Below are positions 1-6,187 of a stretch of 6,187 bases of DNA, one piece after another. The notes below the pieces were generated by a model. It was not told where the DNA came from, made no database searches, and saw only the letters and a program-made list of their open reading frames with translations. The DNA comes from JAWOJF01 sp046481785 (GTDB lineage Bacteria > Bacteroidota > Ignavibacteria > Ignavibacteriales > Ignavibacteriaceae): NCBI GenBank assembly GCA_046481785.1, contig JAWOJF010000076.1, positions 1 through 6,187 of the forward strand, given 5' to 3'. The translations under genes and the position numbers were made by a program. The number at the start of each line of letters is the position of its first letter. Position 1 is the first letter of the stretch.

Positions 1-10
1 CGCCATTTAC

Positions 11-44
11 CACTTAGGCACTAAGGACACTAAGCTACACTTAG
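11..44. repeat. Degenerate CACTWAG short-repeat array
   Basis: Four copies of the heptamer CACTWAG (W = T or A) begin at 11, 19, 28 and 38, so the spacing grows 8, 9, 10 bases. The copies read CACTTAG, CACTAAG, CACTAAG and CACTTAG. No open reading frame covers them. This looks like an intergenic low-complexity repeat. The array may continue left of the window. No function can be assigned from sequence. Confidence 0.5.
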
Positions 45-81
45 AAAAGCTGGTTTAAATTTCAAACCCCAATACACCAAA

Positions 82-125
82 GTCTCCCTTTAGCTAAAGG
101 GAGACAGTCCCGCCGCAGGCGGGAC
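82..125. repeat. Two-hairpin palindromic intergenic element
   Basis: Positions 82-105 are a perfect 24-base palindrome centred on TTTAGCTAAA, with GTCTCCC/GGGAGAC at its ends. One base later, 107-125 reads GTCCCGCCGCAGGCGGGAC: perfect 8-bp arms around a 3-base loop. The second hairpin is much more GC-rich than its surroundings. Tandem hairpins with unrelated stems in a gene-free spacer are typical of dispersed REP/BIME-like or MITE-like elements. There is no T-run after either hairpin on the plus strand, so an ordinary intrinsic terminator is less likely, although an upstream gene outside the window could end here. Genome-wide copy number would decide. Confidence 0.6.
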
Positions 126-361
126 AGAGGGATTGTGTGCCCCCGTACTGGCGGATAACCTTATCATAACCGGGAAAACCCCAAGAACTGCATTTGGTAT
201 TTTCGGCTATACCACATAATTAAGAAGAGCGGAAGCCGGTTCATCATAATTTGCTGTTCATGTTTTAGAAATTATTTTATCTTTCATAAACAAATTTATT
301 TCTTTCAGAAAATATTTTTATGGCTCTCCTTTAAAACTTTGGACAGCAGAGGCGAAGTATT
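126..361. other. Non-coding leader upstream of the DUF2461 gene
   Basis: No convincing open reading frame, tRNA or riboswitch fold is visible here. Two small dyads occur: GATAACCTTATC near 155-166, and GGTAT/ATACC arms at 196-200 and 209-213. From about 245 to 335 the DNA becomes very AT-rich. A poor sigma-70-like match, TTGCTG at 251-256 and TATTTT at 273-278 with a 16-base spacer, is the best promoter candidate I can find for the downstream gene. It is too weak to call on its own. A four-codon ATG frame at 320-334 is probably chance. Confidence 0.3.
348..352 (+). promoter_or_regulatory. Ribosome binding site for the DUF2461 gene
   Basis: AGAGG sits 9 bases before the ATG at 362. It is a good Shine-Dalgarno match at a normal distance and supports that start codon. 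Confidence 0.6.
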
Positions 362-1051
362 ATGGCTAAGAAACAAACAATTATAGATTTCCCCAAATCA
401 ACTATAACTTTTTTAAAAAAGCTTGCTGCTAATAATAATAAAGAATGGTTTAACGCTCACAGGGATGAATTTGAAACCCATCTTTATATACCGGCACAGA
501 TGTTTGTAAATGAAATGGGGGATAAATTAAAAAGTATTTCCCCCGGAATAACTGCAATCCCAAAAACAGATAAATCAATTTTCCGTATTCACAGGGATGT
601 AAGATTTAGTAAAAATAAGGCGCCTTATAAAACAAATCTTGGTATGTTATTCTGGGAAGGTGCCGGCAGAAATGAATCCTCAGGCTATTATGCACATGTT
701 GAACCGAAACTTTTTTTTGTTGGTACAGGTATGTACGTCTTTTCTGATACTCAGCTAAAAAAATACCGCGAGATTGTTACAAATCCTGTTAAGGCAGAAG
801 AGTTGGAATCAATTATAAGAAAACTGGAAAAGAAAAATTATAAAATGGGGGGTAAAACTTATAAACAGACTCCCCGCGGCTTTGATAAGGAATATGAGTA
901 CCGTGATCTTTATTTATTCTCCGGTGTGTATGCTTATTATGAAAGTAAAAATTTGAAGGAAATATTGGAATCCGATTTTACAGATTTTTGCTTTAAAATA
1001 TTTAAAGAACATCTTCCGCTGCATAACTGGCTTGTAAAAAATATTGGCTGA
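362..1051 (+). CDS. DUF2461 / TIGR02453 family protein, function unknown
   Basis: This 229-residue protein looks like a full-length, soluble member of the DUF2461 (TIGR02453) family; it has no signal peptide or membrane segment. The recognisable family blocks are: an N-terminal FLxxLxxNNxKEWFxxHRxEFE segment (residues 17-38); a central IFRIHRDVRFSKNKAPYKTN block (residues 73-92); a GYYAHVEP strand (residues 108-115) leading into an acceptor-like FFVGTGMY segment; and PRGFDKEYEYRD (residues 171-182) near the C-terminus. These conserved Trp, Arg, His, Lys and Tyr positions define the family, but no catalytic mechanism is established that I can cite, so no enzyme activity is assigned. The start is supported by AGAGG nine bases upstream. 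The gene is monocistronic as far as the window shows and converges on the kinase gene. Its last codons overlap the predicted terminator of that gene. Family assignment is confident; role is unknown. Confidence 0.9.
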   Translation: MAKKQTIIDFPKSTITFLKKLAANNNKEWFNAHRDEFETHLYIPAQMFVNEMGDKLKSISPGITAIPKTDKSIFRIHRDVRFSKNKAPYKTNLGMLFWEGAGRNESSGYYAHVEPKLFFVGTGMYVFSDTQLKKYREIVTNPVKAEELESIIRKLEKKNYKMGGKTYKQTPRGFDKEYEYRDLYLFSGVYAYYESKNLKEILESDFTDFCFKIFKEHLPLHNWLVKNIG

Positions 1052-1078
1052 CAACGCAAAGGCCGCTTCAGGTCAGCC
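1036..1078 (-). terminator. Probable intrinsic terminator of the hybrid kinase gene
   Basis: Read on the minus strand, GGCTGAC (1078-1072) pairs perfectly with GTCAGCC (1052-1046) across a 19-base loop. The loop can itself fold a small inner AAGC/GC-TT stem. The hairpin is followed by AATATTTTTT (1045-1036), a T-rich tract in the position expected for factor-independent termination. It starts 52 bases beyond the kinase stop codon. The hairpin covers the TGA stop of the convergent DUF2461 gene, and the T-tract comes from lysine/asparagine codons of that gene. On the plus strand no T-run follows the stem, so it should act mainly in the kinase direction. Confidence 0.6.
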
Positions 1079-1130
1079 GGATCCACTTGTTACAATTTTA
1101 TCCGGTTATATAATTCTGCTCTAGGCCTTT
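1058..1130. repeat. Nested inverted repeats in the convergent gap
   Basis: AAAGGCC (1058-1064) is inverted as GGCCTTT (1124-1130). Inside this pair, CCGGAT (1077-1082) is inverted as ATCCGG (1100-1105) with a 17-base loop. The inner stem is followed on the plus strand by TTATATAATT, only a weak T-tract, so it may serve as a poor terminator for the DUF2461 gene. The inner stem shares bases 1077-1078 with the minus-strand terminator stem, so the two cannot fully form together. Arms this short may be chance. Confidence 0.3.
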
Positions 1131-4100
1131 TACTTCCGGCTCTCCTGACTGAGAATTTCTTCCAGCAGTTCAACAAGTTGTTTTGAAGAAAAAGGTTTTG
1201 ATATGTAGTGTGTAAATCCTCTTGATAAAAAGTCCTTCTTATTGCTTAGCGATGCATAAGCAGTAACCGCCACTATCGGTATGCAGGTATAAGCAGACAT
1301 TTGTTTTATCTCCTGCATCAGTTCTATGCCGTTCATTCCATAGCCTAAATTAATATCCAGTAATAAAACATCATAATTGTTATTCCTTACATAGTCCAGT
1401 GCTCTTTCAGCATCCTCGGCAACATCAACAAGAAAACGTTTTGAAAGAACTTTTTTTACATAATCAATGGATACCGAATCATCTTCTATATATAGCACTC
1501 TGCGGGATTTGTTTTCTTTTATGTTAGAAACAATTTTTAATTCATTTGACGGGGGAACTTCATTAACAACGGGATACTCACTGGTATTAATTTCTGGAAG
1601 CACAACTGTAAATACCGATCCTTTGCCCGGTTCACTTTCAAGCGTAATTTTACCTCCTAAAAGTTCGGCATATTTCCTGGTAATACTTAAACCCAAACCT
1701 GTTCCTTCAAAAGATCTGTTGTAACCTTCACTGGCCTGCCGGAATTCGTGCCAGATAATATCCTGTTTATCTTTTGGAATTCCCACACCGGTATCACTCA
1801 CTTTTATTACTAAATGATTACTCTCTTTATCGGAAAATATACCGGCAAATATGCTTATCAGGCCGTCTGATGTAAATTTTACTGCATTGTTAATAAGATT
1901 AGCTGTTATCTCCCGCAATAGCTTTTCATCTGTCCGCCATAAAAGAGGAACTGGATTAATCTCTATTTTTATTTTAGTATTACGCTTTTCTGCCGATTTA
2001 GAATAGAGATGATAAAGGCTTTCAATTATAGTAAATACATCTGTTTCTTTAGCCCTGATCTCAGTCTTATCAAATTCAAGCTTAGATATATCCAGAATTT
2101 TATTTAATGTATCGGTTAATCTCTTAGATGAAGAAAGGATTACTTCCGCCATCCTTTTTTCTTCCGGATTTGTCAATCTTTCAGAAAGCAGTTCTGAAAA
2201 GCCGATAATACCGACGAAGGGAGTTCTTAATTCATGACTTATATTTGCAAAGAAATATGATTTCACGCGGTTCATTTCCTCTGCTTTTTCCTTTGCTTCA
2301 ATAAGTTCATTTGTCATTTTTTTCAATTCAGTTATATCTTCTTTTACAGCAATAAAACTTATTATTTTTCCTTCCTCATTAAGCAGCGGGGAAATAAGCG
2401 CTGACTCCCAAAACAATTCACCGCTTTTCTTTTTATTTAAAAATTCTCCACGCCATTCATTTTTTGATAGAATGGTATTCCATAAAATTTCATATTCCTC
2501 TTTGGATTTATTCCCCGATTTAAGAATTTTCGGGTTCCTCCCTTTTACTTCATCTAAAGTGTATCCTGTAACTGCAGTAAACTTAGGATTAACGTATTCT
2601 ATTAATCCGTTTATATCTGTCATTACAATAATTGCAGGACTTTGTTCGATACCGCGGGAAAGTTTCCAGATCCTCTCTTCTGATTCTTTACGCCCGGTTA
2701 TATTTGTTATAAACCCGTGCCATATAATACTGCCGTCGCCTTGTTTTATTGGAGTAGAATTACCTTCAACCCAGGTAAACTTTTTGCCGGCATTAATTAT
2801 CCTGAATTCCAAATGCCAGTCAATCATTTCCTGCGCCGAAGTCTCAATGGTTGAGATTAACTTTTCCCTGTCATCAGGATGAATACGATTAAAAACAGGA
2901 GAAAAATCTTTTATAATCTCTTCCTTTTTAACACCAATTATATCTTCCCATATTGGGCTTGCATAAGGAATAGAGTAAGTGCCGTCAGAACTCATTTTAA
3001 ATGAGAATAATCCTCCGGGAGCCGTGCCTGCAATTTTACCAAGTTGTTCTTCAAGCTTTGTTTTTTCTTTTATTGCTTCTTCAGCTTTTTTACGTTCTGT
3101 TATTACTTCACTGAATATTATTATACCCCCGGTTTCATTTTTTTCATTTTGCCAGGGATGAATTTCCCACTTGATCCAGTCCATACTGCCATCCTTCCGC
3201 AGGAATGGATCTTCGTCACATTTTTCATTATTCCCTGCAAGGCACCGCCTGTGTATCTCTTTCCATTCTTCAGATATTTCGGGAAATATTTCATAATGAC
3301 TTAAACCGGTTACATCTCTGTTCAGGTCCAGTTTATAATCTGTCAGCCATCTTTTACTAACACTTAAATAACGCATATCCTTATCAAGCATAGCAATAGC
3401 TGCAGGAGCATGCTCAACAAAAAGTCTAAGCCTCTCTTCACTTTTCTTTAATGCCTCATCAGATTTTTTCTTTTCGGTAATGTCTCTTGATATATTCAGG
3501 CTGCACGTTTCACCGTTAACCACAATAATTCTTGCAGACATCAAGGCTATTAATGTTGACCCGTCTTTTTTACGGAATTCTGCTTCAAGATTATTCACTT
3601 CCCCCTTTTCATTAATTGCTTTAACAAGGCGCTTCCTGTCTTCCGGATTTACCCAGATATTTATTTCAGAAGATGTTTTGCCAATTACTTCTTCCCTCGT
3701 ATAACCTGTAATTTCACAGAAGCCCCGGTTTACATCAAAATAAAGGCCGTCCGAAAGCCTGTTTATATTTATTGAATCAGGGGAGACTGCAAAAGCAGTA
3801 GAAAATTTATCTTCCGAAGCACGTAAAGCTTTTTCGGCAAGGCTGCGTTCAGTTACATCATGTACTATTGAATATAAAAGCTTCTTCCCGTTAAGAGTAA
3901 TAGGGCCGCTGTAAACTTCAACATCCCTTAATGCACCGCTTGCAAGCTTATGAGTAAACTGGTACCGGGCAGCTTCGGTTTCTATTGTTTGCTGCATTTT
4001 TTCAAGTATTGCATCCGGCGGAAGCTCGTTTATATCCCAAACTTTAAGCTGTGTTATCTGATCATGGTTATAACCATAATAATTTAATGCGGCAGGATTA

Positions 4101-5602
4101 GCATCAGTTATACTCCCTGAATCAGGATCCAGAAGAAGCATAATGGTATGATTATTCCTGAAGAGGCTCTTATACCGTTCTTCACTTTCACGCAGTTTTT
4201 TTTCAGCTTCTCTTTCACTGCTCTGGTTCCTGAACACCAGGATTACACCTATTATATTCCCCGCTTCATTTTTTATAGGTGAGCCGCTGTCTGCTATTGG
4301 TATTTCAGCCCCCGTCCTGGAAATAAGAATGGTATGATTTGCTAAGCCAATAATATTCCCTTCTCTTAATACACGCTTTACCGGACTATCAGCTATACTC
4401 TTTGTATCTTCATTAACAATTTTAAACACATCTTCAATATACCTGCCGGCGGCTTCATGTTCCTTCCACCCGGTCATCTCTTCTGCAACAGCATTCATTT
4501 GTTTAATACAGCCTTTAACATCGGTGGTAATAACGGCATCACCAATGCTGTATAGAGTTGTACGGAATTCTTCCTGAGCTTCCAGCAGATACCTGTCTTT
4601 AATCAGCATTTCGATATAAAATCTTTTCTGCTGATACACCGAAAAAAGGGTTAAGCCGGTAATAATAAGAAGAATGAGTATGGCAGTATTAATAATAACA
4701 AGCATAGCCATTTGCCGCAGCTCTTCATAAATTTCCGAATGATCAATTTTTGTAACCAAAAACCAGGGAGTACCCGGAATCTTATTTATATTTGCAAGAA
4801 CCGCTTCATCCCTGTAATCAACCCCCTCTATTATACCTTTTGCTCCCAGCGCCGCTTTAACTGCTATTACATCTTTTCTTTCCAGTGGTATTTTAATATT
4901 AAGGGCGCTGTTCTTCCGGTGCCGGAGATCATTTAGCAAAACAACTTTACCATTTTCAACTCTGAAAATAAGTGACTCAGCAGTTTTGCTGTATACCGGC
5001 CAGGTTTGAATTAGAGGATAAAGATAATCTCCGGGATCTATACGCAATATCATTGCTGCAATAGCCTGCCCGTTGTGTATAACAGGTGACACTATTTCAA
5101 GATGGATTTTTTTATGTACCGGACAGTAGAAGAAATCATCAAAAATTATTTCTTTCCGCTCTATTGCCTGACTAACAGAATTTTTTGTAATTGAATCAAG
5201 TGTTGTTAAAGCAGGAACAAGACTGAAGAGAATTTCTCCGCCGGGAGATGATATAAAAATATTGTCGTATTTGTGATTAATTTTTATCGGGTTAAGTGTG
5301 CGCGTAAAGTATTTTTGAAGTGTTGTATCCTTTTTATTCAGAAGTTTTCGTGTATTAGTAATAAACATTTCGTTACCGGGAAAGAACTGAGCCTCCGATA
5401 ATCTTTCCTTCCGCCATCTGGAAATTTCGTTTATTTTCAGATTGCTGATAGTTCTTAAATTATTCTGTTTTTCAGTCCTTATCCGGCCTTCCTGGTAGTC
5501 GTAATACAAATAAGCACCGGCAGCTAAAAGCAAAATGAAAGCCAGCGTTAACAGGTACAGGGGCTTTTTATTAAATGCAGGAGTCTTAATGTTTGATGTC
5601 AT
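1130..5602 (-). CDS. Membrane hybrid histidine kinase with Cache-like sensor, six PAS domains and C-terminal receiver
   Basis: This 1490-residue inner-membrane sensor kinase should autophosphorylate on His and pass the phosphate to its own receiver Asp. Visible order: a short basic N-terminus; TM1 (about 14-34); an extracytoplasmic region (about 35-296) with Cache-like features, including HLEIVSPVIHNGQAIAAMILRI at 167-188 and GTPWFLVTKID at 277-287; and TM2 (about 298-322). Six PAS domains follow at about 343-460, 473-585, 597-709, 721-835, 853-969 and 982-1090, joined by charged SEERY-type helical linkers. HisKA carries the H-box SHELRTP with H1123. HATPase_c has the N-box NLINNAVKF (N1239), G1 box DTGVGIP (1270-1276) and G2 box GTGLGLSI (1300-1307). 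The receiver has D1374/D1375, phospho-acceptor D1416, T1447 and K1469. All key residues are present, so the protein should be active. No HPt domain is fused, so a separate HPt protein or regulator is expected if it runs a phosphorelay. No heme- or flavin-binding motif is obvious and the ligand is unknown. AGGGA five bases before the ATG supports the start. No partner gene is adjacent. Confidence 0.95.
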   Translation of the reverse strand: MTSNIKTPAFNKKPLYLLTLAFILLLAAGAYLYYDYQEGRIRTEKQNNLRTISNLKINEISRWRKERLSEAQFFPGNEMFITNTRKLLNKKDTTLQKYFTRTLNPIKINHKYDNIFISSPGGEILFSLVPALTTLDSITKNSVSQAIERKEIIFDDFFYCPVHKKIHLEIVSPVIHNGQAIAAMILRIDPGDYLYPLIQTWPVYSKTAESLIFRVENGKVVLLNDLRHRKNSALNIKIPLERKDVIAVKAALGAKGIIEGVDYRDEAVLANINKIPGTPWFLVTKIDHSEIYEELRQMAMLVIINTAILILLIITGLTLFSVYQQKRFYIEMLIKDRYLLEAQEEFRTTLYSIGDAVITTDVKGCIKQMNAVAEEMTGWKEHEAAGRYIEDVFKIVNEDTKSIADSPVKRVLREGNIIGLANHTILISRTGAEIPIADSGSPIKNEAGNIIGVILVFRNQSSEREAEKKLRESEERYKSLFRNNHTIMLLLDPDSGSITDANPAALNYYGYNHDQITQLKVWDINELPPDAILEKMQQTIETEAARYQFTHKLASGALRDVEVYSGPITLNGKKLLYSIVHDVTERSLAEKALRASEDKFSTAFAVSPDSININRLSDGLYFDVNRGFCEITGYTREEVIGKTSSEINIWVNPEDRKRLVKAINEKGEVNNLEAEFRKKDGSTLIALMSARIIVVNGETCSLNISRDITEKKKSDEALKKSEERLRLFVEHAPAAIAMLDKDMRYLSVSKRWLTDYKLDLNRDVTGLSHYEIFPEISEEWKEIHRRCLAGNNEKCDEDPFLRKDGSMDWIKWEIHPWQNEKNETGGIIIFSEVITERKKAEEAIKEKTKLEEQLGKIAGTAPGGLFSFKMSSDGTYSIPYASPIWEDIIGVKKEEIIKDFSPVFNRIHPDDREKLISTIETSAQEMIDWHLEFRIINAGKKFTWVEGNSTPIKQGDGSIIWHGFITNITGRKESEERIWKLSRGIEQSPAIIVMTDINGLIEYVNPKFTAVTGYTLDEVKGRNPKILKSGNKSKEEYEILWNTILSKNEWRGEFLNKKKSGELFWESALISPLLNEEGKIISFIAVKEDITELKKMTNELIEAKEKAEEMNRVKSYFFANISHELRTPFVGIIGFSELLSERLTNPEEKRMAEVILSSSKRLTDTLNKILDISKLEFDKTEIRAKETDVFTIIESLYHLYSKSAEKRNTKIKIEINPVPLLWRTDEKLLREITANLINNAVKFTSDGLISIFAGIFSDKESNHLVIKVSDTGVGIPKDKQDIIWHEFRQASEGYNRSFEGTGLGLSITRKYAELLGGKITLESEPGKGSVFTVVLPEINTSEYPVVNEVPPSNELKIVSNIKENKSRRVLYIEDDSVSIDYVKKVLSKRFLVDVAEDAERALDYVRNNNYDVLLLDINLGYGMNGIELMQEIKQMSAYTCIPIVAVTAYASLSNKKDFLSRGFTHYISKPFSSKQLVELLEEILSQESRK

Positions 5603-5607
5603 ACTTA

Positions 5608-5612
5608 TCCCT
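5608..5612 (-). promoter_or_regulatory. Ribosome binding site for the hybrid kinase
   Basis: On the minus strand AGGGA lies 5 bases before the ATG at 5602. This fixes the start just ahead of the first membrane helix, as expected for a full-length protein. Confidence 0.6.
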
Positions 5613-5639
5613 GAATAAATGTGGCATTTGTTTTACATT

Positions 5640-5654
5640 TTTTCCCCGGGAAAA
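5640..5654. promoter_or_regulatory. Dyad motif copy 1 in the kinase leader
   Basis: TTTTCCCCGGGAAAA is a perfect dyad (7-bp arms around one base), 38 to 52 bases upstream of the kinase start codon. A near copy lies 57 bases further upstream at 5697-5711. A duplicated dyad in the leader of a sensor gene looks like an operator pair for a dimeric regulator. That role is inference: no known operator consensus is claimed. Confidence 0.35.
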
Positions 5655-5685
5655 TAGTGGAATATTAAGAAAGGATAACCGGTAG

Positions 5686-5721
5686 TGATTAAAAAATTTT
5701 CCCCTGGAAATTTTTAATTCA
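5686..5721. promoter_or_regulatory. Dyad motif copy 2 inside a longer AT-rich inverted repeat
   Basis: TTTTCCCCTGGAAAT at 5697-5711 matches copy 1 at 13 of 15 positions. It lies inside a larger imperfect inverted repeat: TGATTAAAAAATTTTCC (5686-5702) against GGAAATTTTTAATTCA (5706-5721), with single-base bulges. The arrangement could be an extended protein-binding site or a leader RNA hairpin with an AU-rich stem. It lies downstream of the likely -10 box, so it would be within the transcript. Confidence 0.35.
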
Positions 5722-5760
5722 TTTGACTTCATCGTTCTCCCCATTTTAGAAATATCCTTT

Positions 5761-5766
5761 ATTATA
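5761..5766 (-). promoter_or_regulatory. Candidate -10 box (TATAAT) of the kinase promoter
   Basis: The minus strand reads a perfect TATAAT, about 160 bases upstream of the kinase start. No good -35 hexamer is present at normal spacing: TGTTTA lies at 17 bases and TTGTGT at 20. If used, transcription would begin near 5754 and leave a leader of about 150 nucleotides containing both dyads. In such an AT-rich region a chance match is possible. Confidence 0.35.
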
Positions 5767-5873
5767 GTAATACTAATTTTACTTAAACACAACATAATTC
5801 AGCTCCAAAAATGGATCAAAAGCACCTCTGTCCAAAATAATAATTTGTTTCGCAAATATTGAGATTACCTATA

Positions 5874-6023
5874 TCTATAAACATAACGTCCCTGACGGGA
5901 CTTAAAACAGCAATATATATTATACCTTAACATATAGTTACCTGTTTATGGTATAAGTCCTTGTATTCCTGTAATTATTACAATCGCGTAGGGATTAAAC
6001 GTTTATAGAATAAATTACAGAAT
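5874..6023. repeat. Nested inverted-repeat cluster, possible MITE-like remnant
   Basis: This gene-free stretch is packed with inverted repeats. An outer pair shares TCTATAAAC-N6-TCCCT at 5874-5893 and its reverse complement at 5990-6009. Inside or overlapping are GTCCC-TGAC-GGGAC (5888-5901); GGACTTA/TAAGTCC (5898-5904 and 5954-5960); TTATACC/GGTATAA (5920-5926 and 5950-5956); and an 11-bp stem with one bulge pairing 5965-5976 with 6013-6023. The outer pair with identical spacing suggests the ends of a small non-autonomous mobile element. A structured RNA is an alternative. Short AT-rich arms arise by chance, so only the combination carries weight. Confidence 0.4.
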
Positions 6024-6031
6024 GAAATAAA

Positions 6032-6050
6032 GAGGCTGTCCCAAAAGTAA
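6032..6050 (+). mobile_element. Insertion-sequence-like terminal inverted repeat (one end only)
   Basis: GAGGCTGTCCCAAAAGT (6032-6048) resembles the GAGGCTGTCnCAAAAGT-type termini I associate with several transposase families. In this orientation the element body would extend to the right. No transposase frame is seen in the remaining 140 bases, so this is either the edge of an element that continues past the window, a MITE, or a solo end. The opposite end and a target-site duplication cannot be checked here. Confidence 0.4.
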
Positions 6051-6095
6051 GATAAGGAGAATATTTATTCGTTTTTGTTCAGATGTCAATTATTG

Positions 6096-6115
6096 CCACG
6101 ACATTTATGTCGTGG
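6096..6115. repeat. Short perfect hairpin with CCACGACAT arms
   Basis: CCACGACAT (6096-6104) and ATGTCGTGG (6107-6115) form perfect 9-bp arms around TT, or 8-bp arms around a TTTA loop. No T-run follows. It resembles a dispersed intergenic palindrome rather than a terminator and lies 21 bases from another strong hairpin. Confidence 0.5.
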
Positions 6116-6136
6116 TTTAGGATTCCAAATATTTTT

Positions 6137-6174
6137 GGCTTTAGCCACAATTAAGGCAAATTGTGGCTAAAGCC
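6137..6174. repeat. Long perfect hairpin with GGCTTTAGCCACAATT arms
   Basis: GGCTTTAGCCACAATT (6137-6152) is exactly inverted at 6159-6174 around the 6-base loop AAGGCA. A perfect 16-bp stem is well beyond chance for this length. On the minus strand a T/A-rich tract (AAAAATATTTGG) follows the stem, so termination of a leftward transcript entering from the right is possible. With its neighbour at 6096-6115 it more likely belongs to a dispersed palindromic repeat family. Confidence 0.6.
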
Positions 6175-6187
6175 TCCATGCTAATTG

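Noticed and set aside
1..361. CRISPR array or tRNA in the left flank
   Set aside because: The repeats are too short and lack uniform spacers for CRISPR, and no cloverleaf or T-arm motif (GGTTCRA) in a valid context was found.
1467..4936. Several plus-strand frames of 60-136 codons opposite the kinase gene
   Set aside because: They are antisense shadows of an intact kinase reading frame, with hydrophobic, low-information translations and no supporting start signals.
362..5602. The DUF2461 protein and the kinase as a functional pair
   Set aside because: The genes converge, share no promoter, and no known link between the families supports it. Adjacency alone is not evidence.
5586..5795. 69-residue minus-strand frame as a real protein gene
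   Set aside because: The upstream ATG has no good ribosome binding site, the frame runs through the likely promoter and leader of the kinase, and the translation resembles no family. Only the shorter internal start is kept, as a weak leader-ORF finding.
336..5838. ACTTTGGACAGCAGAGG (336-352) and CCTCTGTCCAAAAT (5825-5838) as inverted ends of a mobile unit carrying both genes
   Set aside because: The match is only 9 plus 3 bases with a 3-base gap. Dozens of inverted 9-mers are expected by chance in a window of this size, and the left copy includes the ribosome binding site of the DUF2461 gene. No target-site duplication is visible.

Overview
The window is an AT-rich bacterial chromosome segment with two convergent protein-coding genes between repeat-rich intergenic flanks. 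The very large PAS-rich hybrid sensor kinase, the low GC, the AGAGG/AGGGA ribosome-binding sites and the abundant short palindromic repeats resemble free-living members of the Bacteroidota/Ignavibacteriota (FCB) group. This placement is inference from style only; no taxonomic marker gene is present.

Layout: (1) Positions 1-361 are non-coding. They hold a degenerate CACTWAG array, a two-hairpin palindromic element at 82-125, and a plain AT-rich leader in front of the first gene. (2) 362-1051 (+) encodes a 229-residue DUF2461/TIGR02453-family protein of unknown function. (3) 1052-1129 is a 78-bp convergent gap. A probable intrinsic terminator for the minus-strand gene overlaps the end of the plus-strand gene. 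(4) 1130-5602 (-) encodes a 1490-residue membrane hybrid histidine kinase: TM, periplasmic Cache-like sensor, TM, six PAS domains, HisKA, HATPase_c and a C-terminal receiver. All phosphotransfer residues appear intact. (5) 5603-6187 is non-coding. It holds the kinase leader, with a perfect TATAAT box and two copies of a TTTTCCCCnGGAAA dyad. Further out are a nest of inverted repeats (5874-6023), an insertion-sequence-like end (6032-6050) and two strong hairpins (6096-6115, 6137-6174).

The two genes are transcribed toward each other, so they do not form an operon, and nothing links them functionally. The kinase is an orphan here: no response regulator, HPt protein or obvious target gene is adjacent. 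Its output presumably goes to its own receiver domain and then to a partner encoded elsewhere.

I see no clear evidence for a new multi-gene system. The points most worth following up are the duplicated dyad in the kinase leader, the terminator embedded in the neighbouring gene, and the unidentified intergenic repeat families at both edges.
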